Source: an uncultured Eubacteriaceae bacterium
GTDB lineage: Bacteria > Bacillota > Clostridia > Lachnospirales > CAG-274
Direction of reading: 5' to 3'
Length of the DNA: 20,511 nucleotides
NCBI GenBank assembly: GCA_938042265.1
Contig: CALIRN010000369.1
Coordinates: forward strand, 1-20,511
In this document: positions 13,044 through 20,511 of the stretch, in pieces
Position numbering within the stretch: position 1 is the first letter of the stretch
How the letters are laid out: each line of letters begins with the position of its first letter
Notes under the pieces: model-generated
Databases searched by the model: none
Seen by the model: the letters and a program-made list of their open reading frames with translations, nothing else
What the model was told of the DNA's origin: nothing
Translations under genes and position numbers: made by a program

Positions 13044-14378
13044 TTATGGTAAAAAAGGAAACTTCATCCTGTTCTTTTTACCCTTTGTCATATCGGTTAA
13101 GGACTTCATCATTTTCTTCATATCGTTAAACTGCTTTAAAAGCTGGTTAACCTCCTGAATGGTCCTGCCGCTGCCCTGCGCAATTCTCTTTTTGCGGGAG
13201 CCGTTTAAAATATCGGGATTACGCCTCTCCTGAACCGTCATAGACTGGATAATAGCCTCAACCTTTGCTGTTGCGTTATCCTCAATGTTAAGCTCGTCAA
13301 GATTGAGCCTGCCCGTACCGGGTATCATTTTTAACAAGTCCTTCATAGGACCCATTTTTTTAACCTGCTGAAGCTGTGCCATAAAATCCTCAAGGTTAAA
13401 GTCGCTTGAGCGCATTTTCTGCTCCAGCTCCTTAGCCTTGTTTTCATCATAAACCTGCTGCGCCTTTTCAATAAGGCTCAGCACATCACCCATGCCAAGT
13501 ATACGTGACGCCATTCTGTCCGGGTAGAAAGGCTCAAGGTCCTCCATTTTTTCACCCATACCCACATATTTAATGGGCTTACCGGTTACAGCCCTTACGG
13601 AAAGCGCCGCACCTCCTCTGGTATCACCATCAAGCTTTGTTATAATAACACCATCAAGACCAAGCTTTTCGTTAAAGCTTTCAGCCACATTAACTGCATC
13701 CTGACCTGTCATTGCATCTATAACAAGAAGTATTTCCTGAGGCTTAACCTCTGTCTTGATATTTGCAAGCTCCTCCATAAGCTCCTCATTGATATGGAGC
13801 CTGCCTGCGGTATCTATAATAACAATGTCATTACCATTGCCCGAAGCATATTCAACAGCCTGCTTTGCAATTTCAACAGGGTTAATCTGACCCCTTTCAA
13901 AAACGGGTATATCATAGGTTTTACCCACAACCTGCAACTGCTTGATTGCGGCAGGTCTGTAAACGTCGCAGGCAACAAGCAACGGATGTTTACCCTGCTT
14001 TCTGAGCTGACCCGCAAGCTTGCCCGTAGTGGTAGTTTTACCTGCACCCTGTAAACCCACCATCATATAAACGGTAGGTGACTTTGGTGAAAACGTAAGC
14101 TTGCTTTGTGTACTGCCCATAAGGTAAGTAAGCTCGTCATTAACAATTTTAACAACCTGCTGTGCCGGATTAAGCCCCTCCAACACATCACCGCCTATTG
14201 CCTTTTCGGTTACACTGTTTACAAAATCCTTGACTATTTTAAAGTTTACATCAGCCTCAAGCAGTGCCAGCTTAACCTCTCTTAATGCTGCTTTAACGTC
14301 CTTTTCGGTAAGCTTGCCCTTTCCTCTGAGCTGCTTAAACACATCCTGGAGCTTGTTTGATAAGCTTTCAAACGCCAT
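13044..14378 (-). CDS. ffh: Signal recognition particle protein Ffh (SRP54)
   Basis: The GTPase of the signal recognition particle. It binds signal peptides on the ribosome with 4.5S/6S scRNA and docks to FtsY. The 444-residue length is normal. An N-terminal helical domain is followed by the G domain with P-loop Gly108-Leu-Gln-Gly-Ala-Gly-Lys-Thr-Thr, Asp-Val-Tyr-Arg-Pro-Ala-Ala, Asp-Thr-Ala-Gly-Arg and Thr-Lys-Leu-Asp-Gly-Asp. The methionine-rich M domain carries Gly-Ser-Gly-Arg-Thr near its end. It starts 10 bp after ylxM in the same transcript. The SRP RNA gene was not seen in this window. Confidence 0.98.
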   Translation of the reverse strand: MAFESLSNKLQDVFKQLRGKGKLTEKDVKAALREVKLALLEADVNFKIVKDFVNSVTEKAIGGDVLEGLNPAQQVVKIVNDELTYLMGSTQSKLTFSPKSPTVYMMVGLQGAGKTTTTGKLAGQLRKQGKHPLLVACDVYRPAAIKQLQVVGKTYDIPVFERGQINPVEIAKQAVEYASGNGNDIVIIDTAGRLHINEELMEELANIKTEVKPQEILLVIDAMTGQDAVNVAESFNEKLGLDGVIITKLDGDTRGGAALSVRAVTGKPIKYVGMGEKMEDLEPFYPDRMASRILGMGDVLSLIEKAQQVYDENKAKELEQKMRSSDFNLEDFMAQLQQVKKMGPMKDLLKMIPGTGRLNLDELNIEDNATAKVEAIIQSMTVQERRNPDILNGSRKKRIAQGSGRTIQEVNQLLKQFNDMKKMMKSLTDMTKGKKNRMKFPFLP

Positions 14379-14388
14379 TTTAAGCCTC

Positions 14389-14736
14389 CTAATCCAAAAT
14401 ACGGCTTACAGCCTCTCTCAATACGGCAAAGTCCTTATCCTCTGACAGCTTCTTTTCGGCAAGGAGTCTGTCAAATTCAGCTGCAGCAGCTTCAAGCCTT
14501 TCCTTCTGCTTAAGAAATTTATCCACAAGCAGCAGCTTTTCCTCATACTGCATCAATATTTTTTCAGTCCGCTTAATCATTTCGTGCACCGCCTGACGTG
14601 TAATACCGTAGCGGTCGCCGATTTCGTTAAGTGAGTAATCATCAAGGTAATAAAGCTCAATTACATTGCGCTGCTTTTCCGTAAGCAGCTCACCGTAAAA
14701 GTCATATAATAAAGTAATTTCAAGCACCTTATCCAT
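14389..14736 (-). CDS. ylxM: YlxM-family helix-turn-helix protein
   Basis: A 115-residue protein with a sigma-70 region-4-like helix-turn-helix. The core Leu-Thr-Glu-Lys-Gln-Arg-Asn, Tyr-Tyr-Leu-Asp-Asp-Tyr-Ser-Leu-x-Glu-Ile and Gly-Ile-Thr-Arg-Gln-Ala-Val-His matches the family. It is followed by a coiled-coil-like, Glu/Lys-rich tail. YlxM is thought to modulate SRP function, and its gene almost always precedes ffh, as here. I chose the ATG preceded by AGGTGAT; a TTG five codons upstream lacks a ribosome site. Confidence 0.92.
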   Translation of the reverse strand: MDKVLEITLLYDFYGELLTEKQRNVIELYYLDDYSLNEIGDRYGITRQAVHEMIKRTEKILMQYEEKLLLVDKFLKQKERLEAAAAEFDRLLAEKKLSEDKDFAVLREAVSRILD

Positions 14737-14779
14737 AACATCACCTGTCAACTAATATTGCTTTACACTCACTTGTGTT

Positions 14780-14808
14780 ATTGTACAATAAAAATAACCA
14801 TCTGTCAA
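14780..14808 (-). promoter_or_regulatory. Promoter of ylxM-ffh(-rpsP-khpA)
   Basis: Minus strand TTGACA (14803-14808), a 17-bp spacer, TACAAT (14780-14785). The -35 and spacer lie within one arm of the hairpin that ends the upstream kinase gene. Confidence 0.85.
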
Positions 14809-14836
14809 GTAAAATATTTTGACAAATGGTTATTTT
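14790..14836 (-). terminator. Terminator of the two-component operon
   Basis: A stem of about 19 bp with one G-T pair and a loop of about 10 nt, immediately after the kinase stop codon. On the minus strand it ends in TTTTTA. It overlaps the downstream promoter. Confidence 0.85.
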
Positions 14837-14837
14837 T

Positions 14838-16262
14838 TTATTCTGCAGCCTCAAGCTCAATATAAAACGTACTTCCCTCGCCCTGTTCACTTTCAGCCCA
14901 TATTTTTCCGTTATGCTTACGTATAATACTATAGGCTATGGACAATCCCAGACCGTTACCGGGTATCTGCTTATTGCGTGATTTATCACCTCTGAAAAAC
15001 CTGTCAAATATATGTTCGGTATCCTCCTTGGGTATGCCAATGCCGTTATCAGCAATACTTAGAAGCACCTTACCCTTATCCTTTGCAATATTAAGACTGA
15101 TTTTGCAGGGCTTGTCACCTGTGTACTTTATAGCATTTTCAATAATTATTCTTACCGTCTGCTTGATTAAATGGCTGTCTGCAAAAACAAAAGCACTTTC
15201 CTCTCCCGTAAGGCTGCAAAGCACCTCATCGGGAGGATTGGTTATGTTTGTTTCGGATACGGCCTCATTTGCAAGATCCCAAAGATTAATTTTTTCCTTA
15301 TTTATTGCTGTGGTTCCCTTATCCTCTCTTGCCAAAAAAAGCAGCTGATTGATAAGTATGTTCATGTGCTCGGTTTCACTTTTAATGGAGCTTATGGATT
15401 CCTCCAAAACCTCCTCATCACTTTTGCCCCATCTGTCAATTAAATTGGCATAACCCTGTATAACCGAGATTGGTGTTCTCAGCTCGTGTGAGGCGTCGGA
15501 AACAAACTGTTTCTGCTTTTCAAAGCTGTTTTCAAGCCTGTCAAACATATTGTTAAAGGTAATTGCCAACGCTCTGAATTCATCATCGGCAACAGGTAGC
15601 TCAACCCGCCCGCTTAAATCCTCGGCAGTAATTTTATCCGCTGTTTCCGTCATTTCACGTATTGGCTTAAGCATTTTAAGGCTGATAATTTTGCCTATCT
15701 TTACGGACAGCAGCAATGCAAATGCATTTATCACAAGGAATATCATTATAAATATTTTCATAACTCCCAGCTCTGTGTTCTGCGGTCTGAATACCTGAAC
15801 AAAATATTCCCTGCCATCATAGACCGCAACTCTCATTGCATACATATATTGCTGATTGTTAAATCTGCCCGTTTTAAAATGCAGCGTCCCGTTATCATCA
15901 GGCGGCTTTGTTTCAAAATCCGGAGGCGGAAATCCATGGTTATTGGCAAAATCGTGGGGCTTACTGCCTCTTTCGGTCACTACCACCTTAACATATTTAT
16001 TAGGATTTAACTCATCAACCGCATCGGAAAAGGCATCTCCGCCGTCCTCAATATAGCTTACCACCTTGTCGGCAGTTTCCTCAAGCTCACTGCGCGAAAC
16101 ACTGCCGTAATACATCCAAGCATTAATCAGCATAAATGAAGATACCGTTACAAGCAGAAGCAGAAAAAATATTGAGTAAATTATTGTAATCTTTTTACTT
16201 ATTGATATTTTATTAAGCCTTTCAATCAGCCTGTTCATCATCTTTCGCATAGTAACCGACAC
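14838..16262 (-). CDS. Sensor histidine kinase, OmpR-partner type (two membrane segments, HAMP)
   Basis: A 474-residue inner-membrane sensor that autophosphorylates and passes phosphate to the regulator encoded just upstream. TM1 is about 24-48. An extracytoplasmic sensor loop of about 120 residues with a Pro/Asp-rich stretch (about 101-124) follows, then TM2 about 168-188 and a HAMP domain to about 245. The H-box has His259 in Ser-His-Glu-Leu-Arg-Thr-Pro. The N-box has Asn376, G1 Asp405-Asn-Gly-Ile-Gly, the F-box Phe-Asp-Arg-Phe-Phe-Arg and G2 Gly-Asn-Gly-Leu-Gly-Leu (435-440). The signal is unknown. The frame overlaps the regulator gene by 41 bp if the GTG start is right; ATGs at 16250 or 16241 are alternatives. 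Confidence 0.93.
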   Translation of the reverse strand: MSVTMRKMMNRLIERLNKISISKKITIIYSIFFLLLLVTVSSFMLINAWMYYGSVSRSELEETADKVVSYIEDGGDAFSDAVDELNPNKYVKVVVTERGSKPHDFANNHGFPPPDFETKPPDDNGTLHFKTGRFNNQQYMYAMRVAVYDGREYFVQVFRPQNTELGVMKIFIMIFLVINAFALLLSVKIGKIISLKMLKPIREMTETADKITAEDLSGRVELPVADDEFRALAITFNNMFDRLENSFEKQKQFVSDASHELRTPISVIQGYANLIDRWGKSDEEVLEESISSIKSETEHMNILINQLLFLAREDKGTTAINKEKINLWDLANEAVSETNITNPPDEVLCSLTGEESAFVFADSHLIKQTVRIIIENAIKYTGDKPCKISLNIAKDKGKVLLSIADNGIGIPKEDTEHIFDRFFRGDKSRNKQIPGNGLGLSIAYSIIRKHNGKIWAESEQGEGSTFYIELEAAE

Positions 16263-16932
16263 CCCTTATTGTATGTATCAGCTTAACATCATACTTATCG
16301 TCAATTTTGGTTCTTAAGTATCTTATATAAACATCCACAACATTTGTTTCGCCTATATAGTCATAACCCCAAACCTTATTTAAAATCTGCTCTCTTGTAA
16401 GCACAATATTTTTATTGCGTACAAGGTATTCAAGCAACTCAAACTCACGCTTGGTAAGCTCTATCATATTATCCCCGTATTTAACGGTATGCCTTGCCAC
16501 GTCAATGGTAAGGGCATTAAGCTTTAATACAGACTCGTTTTCACCGCTACCCGATTTAACCTTTCGCCTTAGAGCTGCTCTCAGCCTTGCCAGAAGCTCC
16601 TCTATTGCAAAGGGTTTTGTCATATAATCATCTGCACCGCTGTCAAGACCGATAACCTTGTCCATGGTTTCTCCCTTTGCCGTAAGCATAATAACAGGTA
16701 CATCCGATGTCTTTCTTATACGCCTGCATACCTCTATACCACTAAGCTCAGGCAGCATTAAATCCAGAAGCACCACATCGGGTCTGCAGGTCTCAAAGCA
16801 GATCAGCCCTGATCTGCCGTCATTGGCAACAACTACGTCATAGCCTTCATGCTTAAGCTCAAGCTCCACAAAACGCGCAAGCTTTATTTCATCCTCAACT
16901 ATAAGTATTTTTGACTTTTTCTCCTCACTCAC
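16222..16932 (-). CDS. OmpR/PhoB-family response regulator
   Basis: A 236-residue DNA-binding regulator. The receiver domain (about 7-120) has the acidic pair Glu13-Asp14, phospho-acceptor Asp57 in Leu-Leu-Asp-Leu-Met-Leu-Pro, Thr85 and Lys106. The C-terminal winged helix has Leu-Thr-x-x-Glu-Phe-Glu-Leu-Leu and Thr-Asn-Val-Val-Asp-Val-Tyr-Ile-Arg-Tyr-Leu-Arg. I chose the GTG at 16932 because GGAGG lies 8 nt before it and it gives the normal family N-terminus. A longer frame to 16983 would begin inside the -35 of the promoter. It is co-transcribed with the kinase that follows. Confidence 0.94.
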   Translation of the reverse strand: MSEEKKSKILIVEDEIKLARFVELELKHEGYDVVVANDGRSGLICFETCRPDVVLLDLMLPELSGIEVCRRIRKTSDVPVIMLTAKGETMDKVIGLDSGADDYMTKPFAIEELLARLRAALRRKVKSGSGENESVLKLNALTIDVARHTVKYGDNMIELTKREFELLEYLVRNKNIVLTREQILNKVWGYDYIGETNVVDVYIRYLRTKIDDKYDVKLIHTIRGVGYYAKDDEQAD

Positions 16933-16955
16933 TATCCACACCTCCGTTTTATTGT

Positions 16956-16983
16956 AGTATATGATACATATATTAACATGCAA
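16956..16983 (-). promoter_or_regulatory. Promoter of the two-component operon
   Basis: Minus strand TTGCAT (16978-16983), 16 bp, TATACT (16956-16961). Transcription would begin about 15 bases before the regulator's ribosome site, which supports the GTG start. Confidence 0.7.
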
Positions 16984-17009
16984 TTAATATATTATTAATT
17001 TTATATTAG

Positions 17010-17034
17010 AAAAAGGGACTGCAGCAGCAGCCCC
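17010..17034 (-). terminator. Terminator after the cyclophilin gene
   Basis: An 8-bp GC-rich stem with one G-T pair (17015-17022 with 17027-17034) and a 4-nt loop, followed on the minus strand by TTTTT. It closes the relQ-like/phosphoesterase/cyclophilin operon. Confidence 0.88.
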
Positions 17035-17048
17035 TAATAAAAAACAAA

Positions 17049-17573
17049 TCAACACTTTTCAGGCTCATCATAAACAACGCCAAACTGCTCAACGCTTACA
17101 CTTTCCATAACCACATCGTCAATAGGCTTGTCCTGATAATCCGTAGGTACTTCAGCAATTTTATTTACTGTTTCCATACCCTCTATAACCTTGCCAAAGG
17201 CAGCATAAGCGCCGTCAAGGTGAGGTGCGTCCCTATGCATGATAAAAAACTGGCTGCCTGCAGAGTCAGGGCGCATACTTCTTGCCATTGAAAGTACACC
17301 TGCTGTATGCTTTAAATCATTCTTAAAGCCGTTCTGGCTAAACTCTCCCTTAATGGAATAGCCCGGGCCGCCTATGCCTATACCATCAGGGTCACCTCCC
17401 TGAATCATAAATCCGGGGATAACTCTGTGGAAAATAAGTCCGTCATAAAAGCCGTGGTTAACCAAGCTTATAAAGTTTTTAACGGTGTTTGGGGCAATAT
17501 CGGGATAAAGCTCCGCCCTGATAGTATCACCGTTTTCCATTTTAAATGTAACAATAGGATTTTTGTTTGACAT
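17049..17573 (-). CDS. Cyclophilin-type peptidyl-prolyl cis-trans isomerase
   Basis: A 174-residue single-domain cyclophilin that speeds proline isomerisation in folding proteins. The catalytic Arg50 in Phe-His-Arg-Val-Ile-Pro, then Phe55, Gln58-Gly-Gly-Asp, Gly-Ser-Gln108-Phe-Phe and His118-Leu-Asp-Gly are all present, so it should be active. No signal peptide is seen, hence cytosolic. ATG follows GGAGG. It is the last gene of a three-gene minus-strand operon, 15 bp after the phosphoesterase. Confidence 0.96.
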   Translation of the reverse strand: MSNKNPIVTFKMENGDTIRAELYPDIAPNTVKNFISLVNHGFYDGLIFHRVIPGFMIQGGDPDGIGIGGPGYSIKGEFSQNGFKNDLKHTAGVLSMARSMRPDSAGSQFFIMHRDAPHLDGAYAAFGKVIEGMETVNKIAEVPTDYQDKPIDDVVMESVSVEQFGVVYDEPEKC

Positions 17574-17588
17574 AATATAAGTCCTCCA

Positions 17589-18284
17589 TTAATCAATTTC
17601 TATTTTTTGCGGCACAAAATTTCTGTAATCACAGGATACAAGAATATACTCAATGCCGTTTACAATGCCCTGATAGCTTGCATAATAGCTACGGTTGCTG
17701 TGGAGATGCCCGTAGACAACCCTTTTTACACCGTACTCCTCCAGCAGGTCAACAAAGCTGCTTCTCTCCCTTTTATCGTTAGTAGGGGGAAAGTGCATCA
17801 TAACCATAAGATTATTATATCCTTTATTTACCGCACTGTCCAGTGCCATCTTAAGTCTGCCCGTTTCACGCTTATAAAGCTTTTCATCCTGCGGGGTATA
17901 GCGTGTATCATTAGGGCATATCCATCCCTTAGCAGCACATATTGCCATATCTCCGTAAGCATAAAAATTGCTTTTTACAAAGGTGATATCCTTATACATA
18001 CCATTAAGCCTTTGAGTGGAATTCCACCAATAGTCGTGGTTTCCGGGGGATATGATTTTTTTGCCCGGCAGAGACATAATAAAGTCCATATCAGGCTCAA
18101 GCTCCTTATAATTAATTGCCCATGAAATATCCCCCGGCATAAGCACCGTATCCTCATCAGTTACGGTATTAAGCCAATTTTCCCTAATCTTAATGGGATG
18201 ATCTTTCCATATATCGTCAAAAATATCCATCGGCTTATCCTTTGCAAAGCTCAGATGAGTATCCGACAAAGCATATAATGCCAT
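17589..18284 (-). CDS. Calcineurin-like metallophosphoesterase
   Basis: A 231-residue cytosolic phosphoesterase with the full set of metal ligands: Asp8-x-His10, Gly-Asp52-Ile-Ser, Gly-Asn82-His83-Asp, His164 in Met-Met-His-Phe-Pro-Pro and Gly-His193-Leu-His195. The substrate cannot be told from the sequence; it could be a nucleotide, a phosphoprotein or another phosphoester. It begins 9 bp after the alarmone synthetase gene, which raises the possibility of a link to nucleotide signalling. ATG has AGGAGG a few bases upstream. Confidence 0.93.
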   Translation of the reverse strand: MALYALSDTHLSFAKDKPMDIFDDIWKDHPIKIRENWLNTVTDEDTVLMPGDISWAINYKELEPDMDFIMSLPGKKIISPGNHDYWWNSTQRLNGMYKDITFVKSNFYAYGDMAICAAKGWICPNDTRYTPQDEKLYKRETGRLKMALDSAVNKGYNNLMVMMHFPPTNDKRERSSFVDLLEEYGVKRVVYGHLHSNRSYYASYQGIVNGIEYILVSCDYRNFVPQKIEID

Positions 18285-18293
18285 AAGTACCTC

Positions 18294-19100
18294 CTAAACG
18301 TACTTAACCTTATATATTTCCGCCATGGTTTCAAGCTCCCTGTTAAAATCATTAAGCTTTTCCACATTGCCCTCCTGGCACAGCTCCGTAAAGCGGATAT
18401 TAAACTGGTTCATTTTTTCCACACCTGCATGGAAATAAAGGTTATGTATATTATTTACAATTTCATTTACAATAAAATCCCTTGTCTGTATTGTACGCTG
18501 CACCTGAAGCATTTCATCACGTATGGTAGTCATTTCATTATCAAGCTGAAAGGCAGCCTCTGCACAGTTTTGCAGCCTTATCTGCAGCTCCTTGGGGACA
18601 TTTCCGTCATACTTATACCTGAGGGAATGCTCTATTGTTGCCCAAAAATTCATGGCAAGGGTACGTATCTGTATTTCGCACTTAAGCTCACGCCTGCCAC
18701 CAGAAGTAACAATTGGATATGCCACCGTAACATGATAGCTGCGGTAACCGCTTTTTTTTGTGTTGGTAACATAGTCCTCCTCCTCAATAATTGTCATATC
18801 GTTTCCGTTTCTTAACCGCAGCAGCTCCACTACCTTTGTAATATCCTCAACAAATTTACATATAACCCTTATACCCGCTATATCCTCCAGCACCTCAAAT
18901 GCGCTGTCAACAGGTATATGTCTTCTGTTAGCCTTATCAATAATGCTTGCAACAGCCTTAACTCGTCCGTCCACCTGCTCAATAGGCGAGTGTTTGCCCG
19001 ATACGATATACTCCCGTTTCAGACTCCTGAGCTTGGTGGTTATTTCATCTACCGCCTGTTCATAAGGAAGCAAAGCCTCCTGCCAATTAATAATACCCAT
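18294..19100 (-). CDS. Small alarmone synthetase (RelQ/YjbM-like, RelA_SpoT domain)
   Basis: A 268-residue protein with only a (p)ppGpp synthetase domain. It lacks the HD hydrolase, TGS and ACT parts of long RelA enzymes. Such enzymes move pyrophosphate from ATP to GDP or GTP. Asp73 lies in Glu-Asp-Ile-Ala-Gly-Ile-Arg-Val. Lys-Lys-Ser-Gly-Tyr-Arg-Ser-Tyr-His (115-123) and Glu142 in Glu-Ile-Gln-Ile-Arg-Thr are the catalytic motifs, followed by Phe-Trp-Ala-x-Ile-Glu-His. It is longer than RelQ of Bacillus (about 210 residues) because of an extra C-terminal helical region. ATG follows GGGAGG. The operon promoter is at 19143-19171. Confidence 0.93.
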   Translation of the reverse strand: MGIINWQEALLPYEQAVDEITTKLRSLKREYIVSGKHSPIEQVDGRVKAVASIIDKANRRHIPVDSAFEVLEDIAGIRVICKFVEDITKVVELLRLRNGNDMTIIEEEDYVTNTKKSGYRSYHVTVAYPIVTSGGRRELKCEIQIRTLAMNFWATIEHSLRYKYDGNVPKELQIRLQNCAEAAFQLDNEMTTIRDEMLQVQRTIQTRDFIVNEIVNNIHNLYFHAGVEKMNQFNIRFTELCQEGNVEKLNDFNRELETMAEIYKVKYV

Positions 19101-19114
19101 ATTATTCCTCCCGC

Positions 19115-19128
19115 GTGTCCGAGGACAC
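19115..19128 (-). promoter_or_regulatory. Hairpin just upstream of the relQ-like ribosome site
   Basis: GTGTCC-GA-GGACAC lies 2 bases upstream of the GGGAGG (19107-19112) in the 5' leader. It is small but GC-rich in an AT-rich leader and might affect translation. Confidence 0.4.
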
Positions 19129-19142
19129 CTCTGTGTAGTTTA

Positions 19143-19171
19143 ATTATACCATTAAAATATAATAATTTCAA
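19143..19171 (-). promoter_or_regulatory. Promoter of the relQ-like operon
   Basis: Minus strand TTGAAA (19166-19171), 17-bp spacer, TATAAT (19143-19148): a near-consensus sigma-A promoter about 45 bp upstream of the start codon. Confidence 0.85.
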
Positions 19172-19268
19172 TACGGGCATAATTTTAACACCGATATTAT
19201 GCGGATTTTGTCAAAATGTAATTATATGTTAAATTATTTTTACAATTTTAAACTTTTTATAATTTAGC

Positions 19269-19297
19269 TTGTTTATTGCAGAAAAATTTATTATAAT
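19269..19297 (+). promoter_or_regulatory. Promoter of the SGNH esterase gene
   Basis: TTGTTT (19269-19274), 17 bp, TATAAT (19292-19297). A start near 19304 excludes the longer frame beginning at 19269 and supports the ATG at 19371. Confidence 0.7.
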
Positions 19298-19370
19298 ATA
19301 TAAGATAATGCGTAGTATTAATTTTAACAGATTATATTACACAGCAAACATATTTTTAAGGGTGACGGAA

Positions 19371-20441
19371 ATGAGTGATGAAAAAAAGCTGTCCGTATTT
19401 TTGGCAGGGGACTCTATTGTTAAAGCATACGAGCCAGATGAATTTACAGGCGGTTGGGGACAATATCTTCATCTTTTTATTGACGGACGTGAGGTTGACT
19501 TCCATAATTACGCAAAAGGCGGCCGCAGCTCACGCTCCTTTATAAATGAAGGTCTGTTGGGGGAAATTGCAGCCAATATAAAAAGCGGAGATTATCTTTT
19601 TATTGAATTTTGCCATAATGATGACGAAACAAAAAGCTTTGATACCATGTATAACAGGCTTACTCCTCTTGGCAAGCCCGACGGCAACGGCAGATATCCC
19701 GTTATTAGGGGAGAAATGATAGACTCAGGTTATCTGCCTGCCGAATATCTTAATGCACTGGCGTCAAGCACACGCTATATAGACAGGGAAACCCTGATAA
19801 ATGCCTACGATACCATAGCCTCCTACGGTGATTACTACTATCCGTATTCACGGGACGGAGTACTAGGCACTTTTAAGTGGTTTTTAAAACAGTATATATT
19901 GGTTGCAAGAAAGGCAGGGGCAGTACCTGTACTGGTAACCGCACCTCCCCGTCTTACCTATACGGGACCTAACCGTCTTGCCGACGGTCCGGGTCTTCAC
20001 GGCGGCGACAACTATGCCTACATAAGGGCAGTAAAGCAGCTTGCCAAGGAGGAGGACGTGCTTGTTATCGATCTGTTTTCCGAATTTAAAAACATATTTG
20101 AGGTACTTGGCAATACACCTGCCCATTATCTTACATCGGTAAAATCAGGTACACTTACAGGCAAATGGCCTGATGATTATAATACTGCAAAAAAAAATCC
20201 TGCCATAGTATGCGAGGATACGCATTTTAACAAATTTGGCGCATATCTGCTGACGGCAAAGCTAACAGAGCTTATTGTAAAGCAGATTAACAGGGGTGTA
20301 ACCGCCAACAAAGGTACCGAAAGCTTTGAAATCCTTAAGCCCTTTATTTTTGATAAACCTCACCGCAAGGTACCTCACCCCGAGGAGCTTACGGAAAAAA
20401 TTAATACAATTAAAAGATTTTTTAAATATTCTGTATTTTAA
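19371..20441 (+). CDS. SGNH/GDSL esterase, rhamnogalacturonan acetylesterase (CE12)-like
   Basis: A 356-residue esterase of the SGNH fold, probably removing acetyl groups from pectin-type oligosaccharides. Block I is Ala-Gly-Asp-Ser15-Ile. Gly-Gly-Trp-Gly-Gln-Tyr (27-32) is typical of CE12. Block II has Gly50-Gly-Arg-Ser, and block III has His82-Asn83-Asp. Block V reads Cys-Glu282-Asp-Thr-His285-Phe-Asn. No signal peptide is present, so it should act in the cytosol on imported sugars. I chose the ATG after AAGGGTGACGGAA; the longer frame overlaps the promoter. A C-terminal extension of about 50 residues follows the catalytic core. Another gene starts 12 bp later. Confidence 0.9.
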   Translation: MSDEKKLSVFLAGDSIVKAYEPDEFTGGWGQYLHLFIDGREVDFHNYAKGGRSSRSFINEGLLGEIAANIKSGDYLFIEFCHNDDETKSFDTMYNRLTPLGKPDGNGRYPVIRGEMIDSGYLPAEYLNALASSTRYIDRETLINAYDTIASYGDYYYPYSRDGVLGTFKWFLKQYILVARKAGAVPVLVTAPPRLTYTGPNRLADGPGLHGGDNYAYIRAVKQLAKEEDVLVIDLFSEFKNIFEVLGNTPAHYLTSVKSGTLTGKWPDDYNTAKKNPAIVCEDTHFNKFGAYLLTAKLTELIVKQINRGVTANKGTESFEILKPFIFDKPHRKVPHPEELTEKINTIKRFFKYSVF

Positions 20442-20453
20442 GGAAGTGTACAA

Positions 20454-20511
20454 ATGCTTCAACATCTGGAGCTGAAAAATATTGACAGACTTAATGACAA
20501 AGTGGATAAAA
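20454..20511 (+). CDS. Start of a gene cut by the window end
   Basis: An open frame begins with ATG 6 nt after AAGGAAG and runs to the end of the window. The 19 visible residues begin Met-Leu-Gln-His-Leu-Glu-Leu-Lys-Asn-Ile-Asp-Arg-Leu. They are too few to identify a family. The 12-bp gap to the esterase suggests one operon. Confidence 0.6.
   Translation, partial: MLQHLELKNIDRLNDKVDK

Noticed and set aside
16933..16983. Longer response-regulator frame from the ATG at 16983
   Set aside because: It would begin within the -35 hexamer and lacks a ribosome site; the GTG at 16932 has GGAGG at 8 nt.

Overview
The window is AT-rich Firmicutes DNA, most likely from a gut Clostridia of the Oscillospiraceae/Ruminococcus type. 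Four things point there: HrcA/CIRCE-controlled groESL, the yaaL-bofA pair of sporulating lineages, the ylxM-ffh-rpsP-khpA order, and a BspA-type leucine-rich-repeat protein ending in a type I dockerin. No rRNA, tRNA or CRISPR array was seen. Family names come from reading motifs, not from database searches.

Layout. 38-2211: groES-groEL on the minus strand with a near-ideal sigma-A promoter, a perfect CIRCE operator and a terminator. 2649-5992: a plus-strand run of a YaaL-like DUF2508 protein, a BofA-like membrane protein, a rhomboid protease and a secreted LRR-dockerin protein, closed by a terminator. 5994-6250: a scar made of a khpA 3' fragment, a frameshifted LRR remnant and an IS200/IS605-like palindromic end. 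6268-9531: two promoters, each followed by a GTTAG-N6-CTAAC palindrome, then a secreted 973-residue protein built from two almost identical 1.14-kb repeats, then a 46-residue peptide gene. 9631-10034: hairpins and a second palindromic repeat. 10057-12013: NusG-domain-II protein (EetA-like), Gx transporter (EetB-like) and an ApbE-type FMN transferase lipoprotein. 12269-14808: minus-strand ylxM-ffh-rpsP-khpA. 14790-16983: a sensor kinase/response regulator pair. 17010-19171: a RelQ-like alarmone synthetase, a metallophosphoesterase and a cyclophilin. 19269-20511: a CE12-like SGNH esterase and the start of another gene.

The most interesting part is 6268-12013. Each repeat of the 973-residue protein carries Asp-Ala-Ile-Ser-Ser-Ala-Thr. 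This fits the Dxx(S/T)gA(T/S) pattern that ApbE enzymes flavinylate, except for Ser in place of Gly. Just downstream lies an ApbE gene together with the two membrane partners that accompany extracellular flavinylation and electron transfer. My working model is a secreted, doubly flavinylated redox protein serviced by the neighbouring ApbE module. It may be under a metal- or redox-responsive repressor, because its paired palindromes resemble DtxR-family boxes. This is inference and should be tested.

The rest is mainly housekeeping: chaperonin, signal recognition particle, ribosomal protein S16, KhpA, stringent response and two-component signalling, with evidence of recombination between 5.9 and 6.3 kb.
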